A stretch of 12,289 nt of DNA from BMS3ABIN04 sp965554225 (GTDB taxonomy: Bacteria; Bacteroidota; Ignavibacteria; Ignavibacteriales; Melioribacteraceae). A program made the translations under genes and the position numbers. Shown one piece after another: positions 1-6,764 of the stretch (its first letter is position 1; every line of letters starts with the position of its first letter). The stretch is taken from positions 1 to 12,289 of the forward strand of contig CBEVZC010000091.1 in NCBI GenBank assembly GCA_965554225.1. The letters run 5' to 3'. The notes under the pieces were generated by a model that was given only the letters and a program-made list of their open reading frames with translations, did not search any database and was not told the origin of the DNA.

Positions 1-30
1 ATTATTTTAATTATTATTTTTAGGATCTTT

Positions 31-60
31 AGAGAATTAAGCGTAAAAGCTTAATTCTCT
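31..60 (-). terminator. 12-bp perfect hairpin, possible terminator of the small membrane protein gene
   Basis: Positions 31-42 and 49-60 are perfect reverse complements (agagaattaagc / gcttaattctct) around a 6-base loop. The hairpin starts directly after the TAA stop of the minus-strand gene at 61-63. On the minus strand it is followed by A-rich sequence rather than a T run; on the plus strand only a short T-rich tail follows. It could therefore end the minus gene, or equally a plus-strand gene lying left of the window. The hairpin itself is certain; its role is inferred. Confidence 0.5.
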
Positions 61-252
61 TTATGAAAAATATATTACTGCGTAAACCAACAGTGCAAGA
101 TGTAAAAGGATCAAACCGCCAATTAACGAATTTTTCATCATTAATTTTCTCTTATATTTTCTATCCTCTTCTATTGCTTTTTCGCTGTAATAATCCCCTT
201 TACTTGGATTCCATTGAGGATTTGATAAAGGTTGTTCGATATAATTTTCCAT
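61..252 (-). CDS. small tail-anchored membrane protein (63 aa), function unknown
   Basis: I do not recognise this protein. It has a hydrophilic, charged N-terminal half (begins MENYIEQPLSNPQWNPSKGD), then a basic stretch (RKYKRKLMMKN) and a single hydrophobic segment of about 20 residues that runs to the C-terminus. By the positive-inside rule the N-terminus is probably cytoplasmic and the protein is anchored by its tail in the inner membrane. I chose the ATG at 250-252 because AAGGAG lies 5 bases upstream (258-263); the in-frame TTG six codons earlier overlaps that Shine-Dalgarno and is not a credible start. A TATAAT box (270-275) just upstream and a strong hairpin just downstream suggest a self-contained single-gene transcript. 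The good ribosome site and the clean soluble-plus-membrane layout argue that it is real despite its size. Confidence 0.7.
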   Translation of the reverse strand: MENYIEQPLSNPQWNPSKGDYYSEKAIEEDRKYKRKLMMKNSLIGGLILLHLALLVYAVIYFS

Positions 253-269
253 ATTTGCTCCTTTTTTCA

Positions 270-300
270 ATTATAACGGTTAAAGAAAATTCTCTGTAAA
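270..300 (-). promoter_or_regulatory. sigma70-like promoter candidate for the small membrane protein
   Basis: On the minus strand a perfect TATAAT occurs at 270-275, with TTTACA at 295-300, a spacing of 19 bases (slightly long). The transcript would start near 263 and have a very short leader containing the AAGGAG ribosome site. In such AT-rich DNA a TATAAT can arise by chance, so support comes mainly from its position. Confidence 0.4.
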
Positions 301-545
301 TCAACGTGCAAAAAATAATGGAAAAACAAATCCCTTTAGTGATTCAACTCACAAACTCTTTTTTTTATCATTAGTAGAGAAAAAACATGTATTTTTAAAT
401 TTGCGGATTTTTTTTTGATACATTAAGATAATTTTATAATTATATAAGAAATCTTTACTTTTTAGTGTAAATTCCTTGAAAAAAATACAAAATAGTATTA
501 GTTTACGATATAAAATATTTTTTTTATTAACAAGTGAGAAAAATC
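301..545. other. AT-rich intergenic region between divergent genes
   Basis: No coding sequence is credible here. It separates the minus-strand small membrane gene from the plus-strand MarR gene, so it should hold the MarR promoter. Visible elements are a 5-bp inverted repeat TTTAC/GTAAA with an 8-base spacer (454-471), a TAAATTTG matching the Bacteroidota -7 pattern TAnnTTTG on the plus strand (396-403), and a TTGAAA (476-481) with TAGTTT 17 bases downstream (499-504). None is decisive. The 454-471 repeat could be a MarR operator, because members of this family often repress themselves. Confidence 0.4.
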
Positions 546-995
546 ATGACTGCCCGAAAATTAGCCCAGGAAATGTCCACTTTAACATGCGAACTTGCTA
601 GAGCATGTAACGAAAAAGAGAAGAATTTTGCAGCACAATTTAATCTTACTCCGGCAGAGTTTAGATGTTTAAGATTATTTTCAAACAATGATTCGTTACC
701 AATAAAATTCCTAACTAAAGCATTAGGCATTACTCCTGGTAGAACCACGCATATTTTAACTTCGTTGGAAGAGAAAAGACTTGTAAAAAGAAGAGCTGAT
801 CAAAAAGATAAAAGGAATATGATCGTCGAATTAACAGCCAAAAGTAAACCTTTTATAAAAAATCTTAATGAAAACCATATCAAAATTCACGAAGAAATTT
901 TACAGCATATTAAGAAAAATGACCGTGAAGTTATTGTAAAAGCTCTTAAAGAAGTTATTGATGCTTTAAGTAAGTGGACGGATAAGAAAAAATAA
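546..995 (+). CDS. MarR-family winged helix-turn-helix transcriptional regulator
   Basis: A 149-residue cytoplasmic DNA-binding protein of usual MarR length. An N-terminal dimerisation helix (about residues 1-35) is followed by the winged HTH (about 36-105). The recognition helix includes ITPGRTTHILTSLEEKRLVK, and the wing carries the DQKDKRN stretch typical of MarR proteins (D-x-R-D-x-R type, with Lys at the usual first Arg). A C-terminal helix completes the dimer interface. Two cysteines near the N-terminus (Cys15, Cys21) could allow redox sensing, but this is speculative. I chose the ATG at 546; an in-frame GTG at 534 would add four residues but has no ribosome site, and the GTGAG just upstream of the ATG is itself a weak one. 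It is the only plus-strand gene and converges on the transport/radical SAM operon. Its targets cannot be read from the sequence; self-repression is the default expectation. Confidence 0.9.
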   Translation: MTARKLAQEMSTLTCELARACNEKEKNFAAQFNLTPAEFRCLRLFSNNDSLPIKFLTKALGITPGRTTHILTSLEEKRLVKRRADQKDKRNMIVELTAKSKPFIKNLNENHIKIHEEILQHIKKNDREVIVKALKEVIDALSKWTDKKK

Positions 996-1016
996 TTTAA
1001 TTGATTTTATACCGTA

Positions 1017-1052
1017 AAATTGAGCTGTGTAAATCACAGCTCTTTTTGTTTT
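1017..1052. terminator. bidirectional rho-independent terminator between the MarR gene and the glycosyltransferase gene
   Basis: A perfect 8-bp stem GAGCTGTG (1022-1029) / CACAGCTC (1035-1042) with a 5-base loop is followed on the plus strand by TTTTTGTTTT (1043-1052), a good terminator for the MarR gene. On the minus strand the same hairpin is followed by a short ATTTTA run, so it may also end the long minus-strand operon. The right arm lies inside the last codons of the minus-strand glycosyltransferase, whose stop codon is at 1034-1036. Confidence 0.85.
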
Positions 1053-2503
1053 AAAACCGGACTAATATTCTTATTAATAATTTCATCAATATGAGAATTA
1101 AAAATTTTTACAAACGATAGAGAATACTTTCCCTTTATTTCAAGCAGAAATATTAGGAAAATAGGCAAGTGTTCAATCCATACAAAATAATTCCATCTGT
1201 ATACTAGTTGAAAAAGAGGTAAAAAAGCAGCATACATCAAAAACGATGCTCTTGGATAAAAAACCAATAAAAGCGCTGCCCAAGTGTAATACCAAGGAAA
1301 TTCGGTTGGACTGATAAAAAACATCCATGCAGTAACCAAAAATATTTTCAGAAAAAAGTTAGAATTGGTTGGGTTATTTTTGAATGCGTAGTAAAATACA
1401 ATTAAAATCAACAATATTACTATGATCCACCGTGCAATGCATAAACTACAGCTGTAATTTGTTGGAAATAAAAATAGGAACCATTGTATAATCAGATTAA
1501 TAACCTGATACAAGGCATCATTATTTTCCCAACTGGTTGTATATTTAATCAATCCGAGAGATTCATCCAGTTTAGTTGAAATTACAGGCCAAGAAATTAT
1601 TGCGGAAATTGCAATTAAAAGTAAAATACTAGAGATCAGTAATGACTTTTTATTCTTTATTTTGGTAAGGACAAAAGGAAATATAACTATAGGCCAAATC
1701 TTAAATCCTACTGCTAGTGCAATAAATAAAGTGTAATACAAATATCTTTTCTTTATAAACATCAATAACGCAAGCAGCACAAATGGAAATGCAAGAACGT
1801 CCATGTGTCCGGCATTAAAGAATTCATGGATTACAATTGGATTAAGCCAGTAAAATAAACTAAAATATTGCGGTAATTTCGATTCGCGTAAAATAATCAA
1901 AACTAAGAACAGAGTTATTATATCAAAAATTAGCAGAATGAATTTCCAAGCAGTTACATTCCATGGACTGATTTTATAGGATAATGCAAAAATTATCTGA
2001 GAGAAAATTGGATAGATAGTTCTTAGGTATCCGTTATTAATTTTATATAATATTTGGTTCGAACTATCTGCCAGCTTGGTTATTTTTTTTATCTCCGCAT
2101 TATCGGATTCTCTGCCCTGCAAAATTTCTAAAGGGCTGTATTCATATGGATTAATTCCATTAGCAGTTACTGCACCATCCCATAAATATCTGTAAAAATC
2201 ATCTTCTAATATTGGTTCGGAGAAGATAAGAGTTACGCGAACAAGAAATCCAATTGCTAAAATTGTAAAAAAGATTTTTTTTGATGTTTTGAATTTGATA
2301 AGAGAAATTGCAAATACAAGAAATACTATTCCCAGTAAAATTCTACTAACTACAAGCATTATAACAGAGTTATTACTTGGATTAGCTTTAAAGGTAAGAT
2401 CATTTGAAAAATATAAAATGGCAAAGGAATAAAATAATAGAACAAAAGGGTATAAAAAATACGTAAAGAATTTTGTTTTTCTTAATTCAGAATCGGGAAT
2501 CAT
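1034..2503 (-). CDS. GT-C membrane glycosyltransferase (GT87/mannosyltransferase-like)
   Basis: A 489-residue polytopic inner-membrane protein with about ten or more hydrophobic segments. After the third segment comes EDDFYRYLWDG (Glu100-Asp101-Asp102 onward) and then GINPYEYSP, the extracytoplasmic acidic-loop signature of GT-C enzymes that use polyprenyl-phosphate sugars. A later NPIVIHEFFNAGHMD stretch is also typical of GT87/mannosyltransferase-type families. The expected role is transfer of a sugar, perhaps mannose, from a lipid-phosphate donor to an envelope acceptor on the periplasmic side; sugar and acceptor cannot be read. It is the last gene of the porin-symporter-radical SAM-phosphoesterase unit, starting 26 bp after the phosphoesterase stop. 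There is no obvious Shine-Dalgarno before the ATG, only an A/T-rich leader, so translation may depend on coupling or on Bacteroidota-style leader recognition. Confidence 0.85.
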   Translation of the reverse strand: MIPDSELRKTKFFTYFLYPFVLLFYSFAILYFSNDLTFKANPSNNSVIMLVVSRILLGIVFLVFAISLIKFKTSKKIFFTILAIGFLVRVTLIFSEPILEDDFYRYLWDGAVTANGINPYEYSPLEILQGRESDNAEIKKITKLADSSNQILYKINNGYLRTIYPIFSQIIFALSYKISPWNVTAWKFILLIFDIITLFLVLIILRESKLPQYFSLFYWLNPIVIHEFFNAGHMDVLAFPFVLLALLMFIKKRYLYYTLFIALAVGFKIWPIVIFPFVLTKIKNKKSLLISSILLLIAISAIISWPVISTKLDESLGLIKYTTSWENNDALYQVINLIIQWFLFLFPTNYSCSLCIARWIIVILLILIVFYYAFKNNPTNSNFFLKIFLVTAWMFFISPTEFPWYYTWAALLLVFYPRASFLMYAAFLPLFQLVYRWNYFVWIEHLPIFLIFLLEIKGKYSLSFVKIFNSHIDEIINKNISPVLKQKEL

Positions 2504-2529
2504 ATGGGTAATTTATAAAAAAACATAAT

Positions 2530-3318
2530 TTAAAACTTACCTTTTATTCTTTCTTTGGAAGGCAGAATTTCCAGACAAGTTGTCCACCATCCGGTCTCGA
2601 TTGTATCGATAAATTCCTTCGGTAATTTTTCGGCTTTCATTTCTTCGGCAAGTAATTCATAATCGTATGAGATACGTATATATTCCGAAGTAACTTTCCC
2701 ATCGTTTTCAATCTCCAGAATAGTATAACCGACTTCCGTAGTTCCGTCATTTTCCGGTCTTCCGATAACCCCGACATTTACAAAAAATTTATCTTCCGGA
2801 ACTTCTCTCCTCCAATGAATTCCCGTATGAGTTGTACAAATTACATCGGCATTGTAATCTTTAAAAAGTTTAGATAAGAAATGAGTAGGAGTTGTTGATT
2901 CCCAAAGGAATTCATTTGTTAAACGCGGAGAGCCATGGCAAATTAATATTTTTTTCCCATTTACTAATAGCCTAATTTCCGGCAATAAATTCTTAAGCCA
3001 TTTTTTGTTCTGTTCGTTAGTGTTATCATAAGTGTATTTATAACTTAATCTAGCATAATAATTATCGCGTGGGTCAGTATAACCGCACGCACAATCATCA
3101 AGATGATTACCAATTGAATGATCATAATTTCCTTGTATAACTTTTACATTATTGTCAATCAATAATGGAAACACCTTATCAGGGAAAGGTCCGAATGCAC
3201 CTAAATCGCCAAGACAAAAAATATCCGTAATTCCCTTTGACTGCACATCTTCGATTGTTTTTTCTAATGCAAGATGATTACTGTAAACTCCGCCAAACAA
3301 AGCTATTTTATTACTCAT
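2530..3318 (-). CDS. metallophosphoesterase-superfamily protein lacking the canonical first metal motif
   Basis: A 262-residue cytoplasmic protein of calcineurin-like phosphoesterase fold. Motifs visible in order are GD (Gly37-Asp38, in CLGDLGAFGP), GNYDH (63-67), ICHGSPR (His128) and THTGIHW (His164, His168). The first motif, normally D-x-H as in SDIHSN, reads GGVYSN (9-14), so both metal-binding residues are replaced (Gly10, Tyr12). The last motif, normally GHTH, keeps one His but has Gly at the second His position, with another His two residues later. A C-A-C motif (Cys76, Cys78) follows the GNYDH block. The change may be family-wide, giving altered metal binding, or the protein may be non-catalytic. 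I chose the ATG at 3316-3318 because it overlaps the radical SAM stop by 8 bp, the usual sign of coupling, and because the protein's first strand begins there. The substrate is unknown. Confidence 0.85.
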   Translation of the reverse strand: MSNKIALFGGVYSNHLALEKTIEDVQSKGITDIFCLGDLGAFGPFPDKVFPLLIDNNVKVIQGNYDHSIGNHLDDCACGYTDPRDNYYARLSYKYTYDNTNEQNKKWLKNLLPEIRLLVNGKKILICHGSPRLTNEFLWESTTPTHFLSKLFKDYNADVICTTHTGIHWRREVPEDKFFVNVGVIGRPENDGTTEVGYTILEIENDGKVTSEYIRISYDYELLAEEMKAEKLPKEFIDTIETGWWTTCLEILPSKERIKGKF

Positions 3319-4216
3319 TTCCGCTTCCCGAACTAAAATTAGAACAAATAGCACCGTATAAATAACAAGTATAACACGCTTGATGTGCCAACTTATAACT
3401 TTTCATTGAATCACTTAAAGTCTTCCCCAGAATAGCATCGGGTGCTTCAATTAAGATAGGACAAACTGCAATTCCTCTATTTGTAACAACTCTACTGTTT
3501 GAACACAGCAAATTACTCTCTTCATATCCTTCCATCATTTCTTCGGCAACATATTCATATTTATCATAACCTTTTGTTCTAACTTTTTCCTGACCGATTT
3601 TAATTGACGGCAGAATTTTTATTCGCGGTCTATTGTAGCCATGGCTTTTTAAAAGTTTTACAAATCCTTTCAAAACCTTTTCATCTTCAGATTCTTCCCA
3701 AGTTTTGGTAACTGTAATAATTGGAAGGAACCCGTTGTTGAATAAATTTTGTACGCCCTGCATTGCTTTTTTAAAAACACCTTGTCCTCTAATTGCATCG
3801 TTCATTTCCTCGGTGTAACCATCAATACTAATTCTAATTTCAAGTGAGTAGATGCTATTTTTCTCAATCCCGGCAAGTCGTTTGGCTGTTTCCTCTTTTA
3901 TCAACATACCATTTGAAAGAACTGTTACCGGACCAAATTCCATAATATATTCTATCATATCTAATAAATGTTTGTTCATAAAGGGTTCGCCGCCGGTGAA
4001 GTAATACTCTTTAACGCCAATGTCCATCGATTCATCAACGCTTCTTTTTACTTCGTCAAATGTTAGGAACTCAAAGTTGTGATTAGTAGGACTACAGCTT
4101 ATAAAACAGTGGTGACACGCTATATTACATAGTGTGCCGCTGACTTGAAACCATAGATTGTCGAGCGCTTTTAATTCGACTTTTGGAAAATTTATTTCAA
4201 CTGTATTATTACTCAA
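3311..4216 (-). CDS. radical SAM protein with a C-terminal Cys-rich (SPASM/twitch-like) region
   Basis: A 301-residue cytoplasmic radical SAM enzyme. The 4Fe-4S/SAM motif CxxxCxxC is Cys30, Cys34 and Cys37 (CNIACHHC), with an extra Cys41. The SAM-binding GGEPF is at 75-79, and the barrel strands LSNGM and RISIDGY follow. The C-terminus has five cysteines (238, 252, 281, 284, 291), spaced C-x9-G-x3-C then C-x2-C-x6-C, close to a twitch/SPASM auxiliary-cluster arrangement. The reaction cannot be deduced; no precursor peptide gene is visible nearby. The start is a TTG (4214-4216) immediately after the symporter's TAA, with AGGAGA inside the symporter's last codons placed correctly for it. The 3' end overlaps the phosphoesterase-like gene by 8 bp, so the two proteins are probably made together and may act in one pathway. 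Confidence 0.88.
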   Translation of the reverse strand: MSNNTVEINFPKVELKALDNLWFQVSGTLCNIACHHCFISCSPTNHNFEFLTFDEVKRSVDESMDIGVKEYYFTGGEPFMNKHLLDMIEYIMEFGPVTVLSNGMLIKEETAKRLAGIEKNSIYSLEIRISIDGYTEEMNDAIRGQGVFKKAMQGVQNLFNNGFLPIITVTKTWEESEDEKVLKGFVKLLKSHGYNRPRIKILPSIKIGQEKVRTKGYDKYEYVAEEMMEGYEESNLLCSNSRVVTNRGIAVCPILIEAPDAILGKTLSDSMKSYKLAHQACYTCYLYGAICSNFSSGSGNE

Positions 4217-4228
4217 TTAAGCTCTCCT
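4214..4228 (-). promoter_or_regulatory. ribosome binding site that fixes the TTG start of the radical SAM gene
   Basis: On the minus strand AGGAGA (4223-4228) forms part of the last two arginine codons of the symporter. GCTTAA with the symporter stop follows, and then TTG (4214-4216). The spacing of about 6-7 bases fits a normal Shine-Dalgarno, so the downstream gene is probably started by ribosomes ending the symporter. Confidence 0.7.
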
Positions 4229-5569
4229 TTTCATAAAGAAATAAGGAATGAAAAATAATATAAAAATAATAATCGTTCCGTAAATATTTATAGCAAGTAA
4301 ATCTGCATATTTACCGGTTGTTAAAAATAACGATTTTGGCAATAATCCAAATGTCAAAACCAAGCCGGAAATAATTCCGGACCAAACAGCTAAATGAAAT
4401 GAAATTTTCGGCATGTCTAATTTCCAGAATAAAAATACCGGTGCGAGACCAAGCACCATTGTTCCGCTAATGGTTGTGGCCGAAAGTATTTCAGGTGTAA
4501 AAAACAAAGGAATTGTTCCGCCAACAGCAGTAATAATCATTGCCCATCTGCCTTTTGACACGGTGGGTATTGATTTCTTAGTAATATCAACAATAGCTAA
4601 TTTAGAAACTGATGAAAATGTTGAATCAAGAGTTGAAGCAGCAGAAGTTATCATAATAAAGTTCATCAAAACCATCATTGGAATACCGAATGTTTTTGAA
4701 ACCTCAACGGCGGCTTGTCCCGAAACTCCTATATACTTTCCATAAATTCCAACGAAACTAAAAAGTAGAATTATTATAAATCCACCGGCTGTTGCTGCCA
4801 TAAAACTTTTAAGCGTTGTTTTTCTATCGGATATAAATCCTCTATCTGTCATAACCGGATCGTGAAACGGATAGCTAAATATCTGAATCAATGCAACGAA
4901 GAACAAGTTTAATCCCATCGACATTGTCCATTCACCGGACATTACAAAAGGCTTAACTGAACCTTGGTTTGGAATTATAATACCGAGAACTACGACCAGA
5001 AGAACCGCAAATAGAACTGCTTGTATCATATCCGTAATCAATGAACTTCGTAATCCACCTTTAACTGAATAAGCTAGAGTTAATAAAGTAAAGACAATAA
5101 TAGCTAATATATATTGAGTCGATCCGGCTGCACCGAAATATGTACCAATTACCGCAGTATTTGACCAAACTTCATTAAGCAACCTTATACCAATTAGAAC
5201 TGCAAATAATTTTACGGCTGCACTTCCGTATTTACCTTTTACAAAGTCCGGTAAACTTTTAACATCCAATTTTTCACGAATCTTGTAAATTACAATACCT
5301 GCAACCAAAAAAGAAAAATAATAAGTTGCATAAGCCAATCCGCCAACAATTCCAAAACTAAGTCCCAGATTGGCAGCATTTGTAACGGATTTAGCAAATA
5401 TCCAAGATATAATTAAACTTAGGGTTAACATCCAGAATCCGGGTTGGTGTTCTTCCTTATCAACACCTTGGAAAAAACTTTTAACCGATGAAACTTTAGG
5501 TGAAATTACAAACAAAATTAAGGAAGAAAGGATCAACAAAATCCATTGCCAGGTTAAAACATTATCCAT
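4217..5569 (-). CDS. sodium:solute symporter (SSS/SLC5 family)
   Basis: A 450-residue inner-membrane secondary transporter with about 12-13 hydrophobic segments. The family signature is clear: AYSVKGGLRSSLITDMIQ at about 166-183 matches the SSS pattern with GG, TD and Q. HDPVMTDRGFISDRK at about 236-250 and SAASTLDSTFSS at about 309-320 recall the region lining the Na2 sodium site in PutP/vSGLT relatives. The substrate is not predictable; relatives move sugars, amino acids, organic anions and vitamins. The length is slightly short for the family (commonly 480-550). The start ATG has a perfect AGGAGG 5 bases upstream (5575-5580) that overlaps the porin's TAG stop, so translation is coupled to the porin. 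Pairing with an outer-membrane porin suggests a complete uptake route across both membranes. Confidence 0.93.
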   Translation of the reverse strand: MDNVLTWQWILLILSSLILFVISPKVSSVKSFFQGVDKEEHQPGFWMLTLSLIISWIFAKSVTNAANLGLSFGIVGGLAYATYYFSFLVAGIVIYKIREKLDVKSLPDFVKGKYGSAAVKLFAVLIGIRLLNEVWSNTAVIGTYFGAAGSTQYILAIIVFTLLTLAYSVKGGLRSSLITDMIQAVLFAVLLVVVLGIIIPNQGSVKPFVMSGEWTMSMGLNLFFVALIQIFSYPFHDPVMTDRGFISDRKTTLKSFMAATAGGFIIILLFSFVGIYGKYIGVSGQAAVEVSKTFGIPMMVLMNFIMITSAASTLDSTFSSVSKLAIVDITKKSIPTVSKGRWAMIITAVGGTIPLFFTPEILSATTISGTMVLGLAPVFLFWKLDMPKISFHLAVWSGIISGLVLTFGLLPKSLFLTTGKYADLLAINIYGTIIIFILFFIPYFFMKRRA

Positions 5570-5578
5570 AATTTCCTC

Positions 5579-6712
5579 CTAGAATTTTATTTGTAACATA
5601 GTTAACAATTGTAGTGCGTCATCTTTACCGTTCAATCTTCCTGTTAAGCGGCTGTTTTTATTTGCCTTGTCGTAAACTAAGTCAATTTGCAATCTAAATA
5701 TTCCGTCTTTATAAATGTTAGTGCCAACTAGAAATGTGTTTAAATTATTTGGACCACTTATCTGTGAGGCATATTCAGCATATCTTGAAGTTTCATAACG
5801 TCCTACAAGCTGAACACCGTCGCTGGTATTCCCGGAAAGAAAATATCCAAGTTCTAAGTAACCACCGATAAGTCTTTTAATTTGATTTACGGTAGAAAGG
5901 TCGTCTAAGAAGTGATATTGAAATCCTTCTCCTCTAAACATGAACGCATTTTTAATGTACTCGAACTCCGCTAAATAGCCAAAACGTTTTCCCTTAACAT
6001 TTGCTTCATTAAAATTTGAAAAAGTATGATCGGCGAGTTTTAATTTTTGTGCTTCTTCCTTTGCGTAACTAAGCGCTGCACCAAACTTTAAATTCTTAAC
6101 GGTCTTAAACCTAACTCTTCCTTGAACCTCTTTTGCATCGTTGTTTTCTTTTAGGTTTTGAGATGCTTTCCCGTTACCATTTGTTAAGCTTAAATAGTAT
6201 TCAAGGGAATTAGTACTTCCCAAAAACATTATTCCGTATTGTGTATCTAAACCGGGCAATAAAAACATGGAATTCAAACCCGCATATCTCTCAACTGTGC
6301 TTAAGCTTCTTGATGATCTATTATTTTCCGGTGAGAAGGGGGATATAAATTTCCCGACCCGAATTTTGTTATTCTTATAATACTGTACATCTACTTGAGC
6401 TAGCACGAGTTCGGTTCGTGAGCCTCTTCCGTCAAATTCAAAAAACATTTGATACTTTTTTAAATAGTCGAAAATTAAATCTACTCTTGCTCTTCTTACA
6501 AAAAACGCATCTTGTACCGTATTATTTTCATGCTGCTGATGATATGTAAATGTACTTTGAATATATCCAAGCAATCTTAAACTCCATTCCTCTTTCTCGT
6601 TGCTTAATTTTACTCCCGCTCCGGGTTTGTAACTTAATTTTTGACTAAATACATTACTTTGGAAAACTACTAATAGGATTCCAAATAGAAATAGTGATTT
6701 TCGTGAACGCAT
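5579..6712 (-). CDS. phosphate-selective porin O/P-family outer-membrane barrel
   Basis: A 377-residue outer-membrane protein. An N-terminal signal peptide (about residues 1-23, basic MRSRK, hydrophobic core, cleavage after VFS) leads into alternating amphipathic beta-strands and a C-terminal strand ending in LQIKF, the usual terminal aromatic for barrel assembly. FFVRRARVDLIFDYLKKY, FEFDGRGSR and KIRVGKFISPFSPEN resemble the strand and loop pattern of the OprO/OprP family. The Arg/Lys content would suit anionic solutes, but family members are not all phosphate-specific. I chose the second ATG (6710-6712), which has AGGA six bases upstream; the first ATG, two codons earlier, abuts that sequence. 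It is the first gene of the porin-symporter-radical SAM unit, with 9 bp to the symporter. Confidence 0.88.
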   Translation of the reverse strand: MRSRKSLFLFGILLVVFQSNVFSQKLSYKPGAGVKLSNEKEEWSLRLLGYIQSTFTYHQQHENNTVQDAFFVRRARVDLIFDYLKKYQMFFEFDGRGSRTELVLAQVDVQYYKNNKIRVGKFISPFSPENNRSSRSLSTVERYAGLNSMFLLPGLDTQYGIMFLGSTNSLEYYLSLTNGNGKASQNLKENNDAKEVQGRVRFKTVKNLKFGAALSYAKEEAQKLKLADHTFSNFNEANVKGKRFGYLAEFEYIKNAFMFRGEGFQYHFLDDLSTVNQIKRLIGGYLELGYFLSGNTSDGVQLVGRYETSRYAEYASQISGPNNLNTFLVGTNIYKDGIFRLQIDLVYDKANKNSRLTGRLNGKDDALQLLTMLQIKF

Positions 6713-6764
6713 ATTCATTCCTATAATTTAGATTTTTTGAATTAATAATTATGTAGAAACTGAA

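Noticed and set aside
339..367. GTGA/TCAC hairpin followed by a T run as a terminator in the left intergenic region
   Set aside because: The stem has only four base pairs and no gene ends nearby on the plus strand.
4413..4745. Plus-strand open frame inside the symporter gene
   Set aside because: It is antisense to a well-supported transporter, has no recognisable motif or ribosome site, and is best explained as a shadow frame. The same applies to the plus-strand frames at 63-299, 5370-5582, 6808-7005, 7351-7548 and 11948-12208, and to the minus-strand frame at 527-748.
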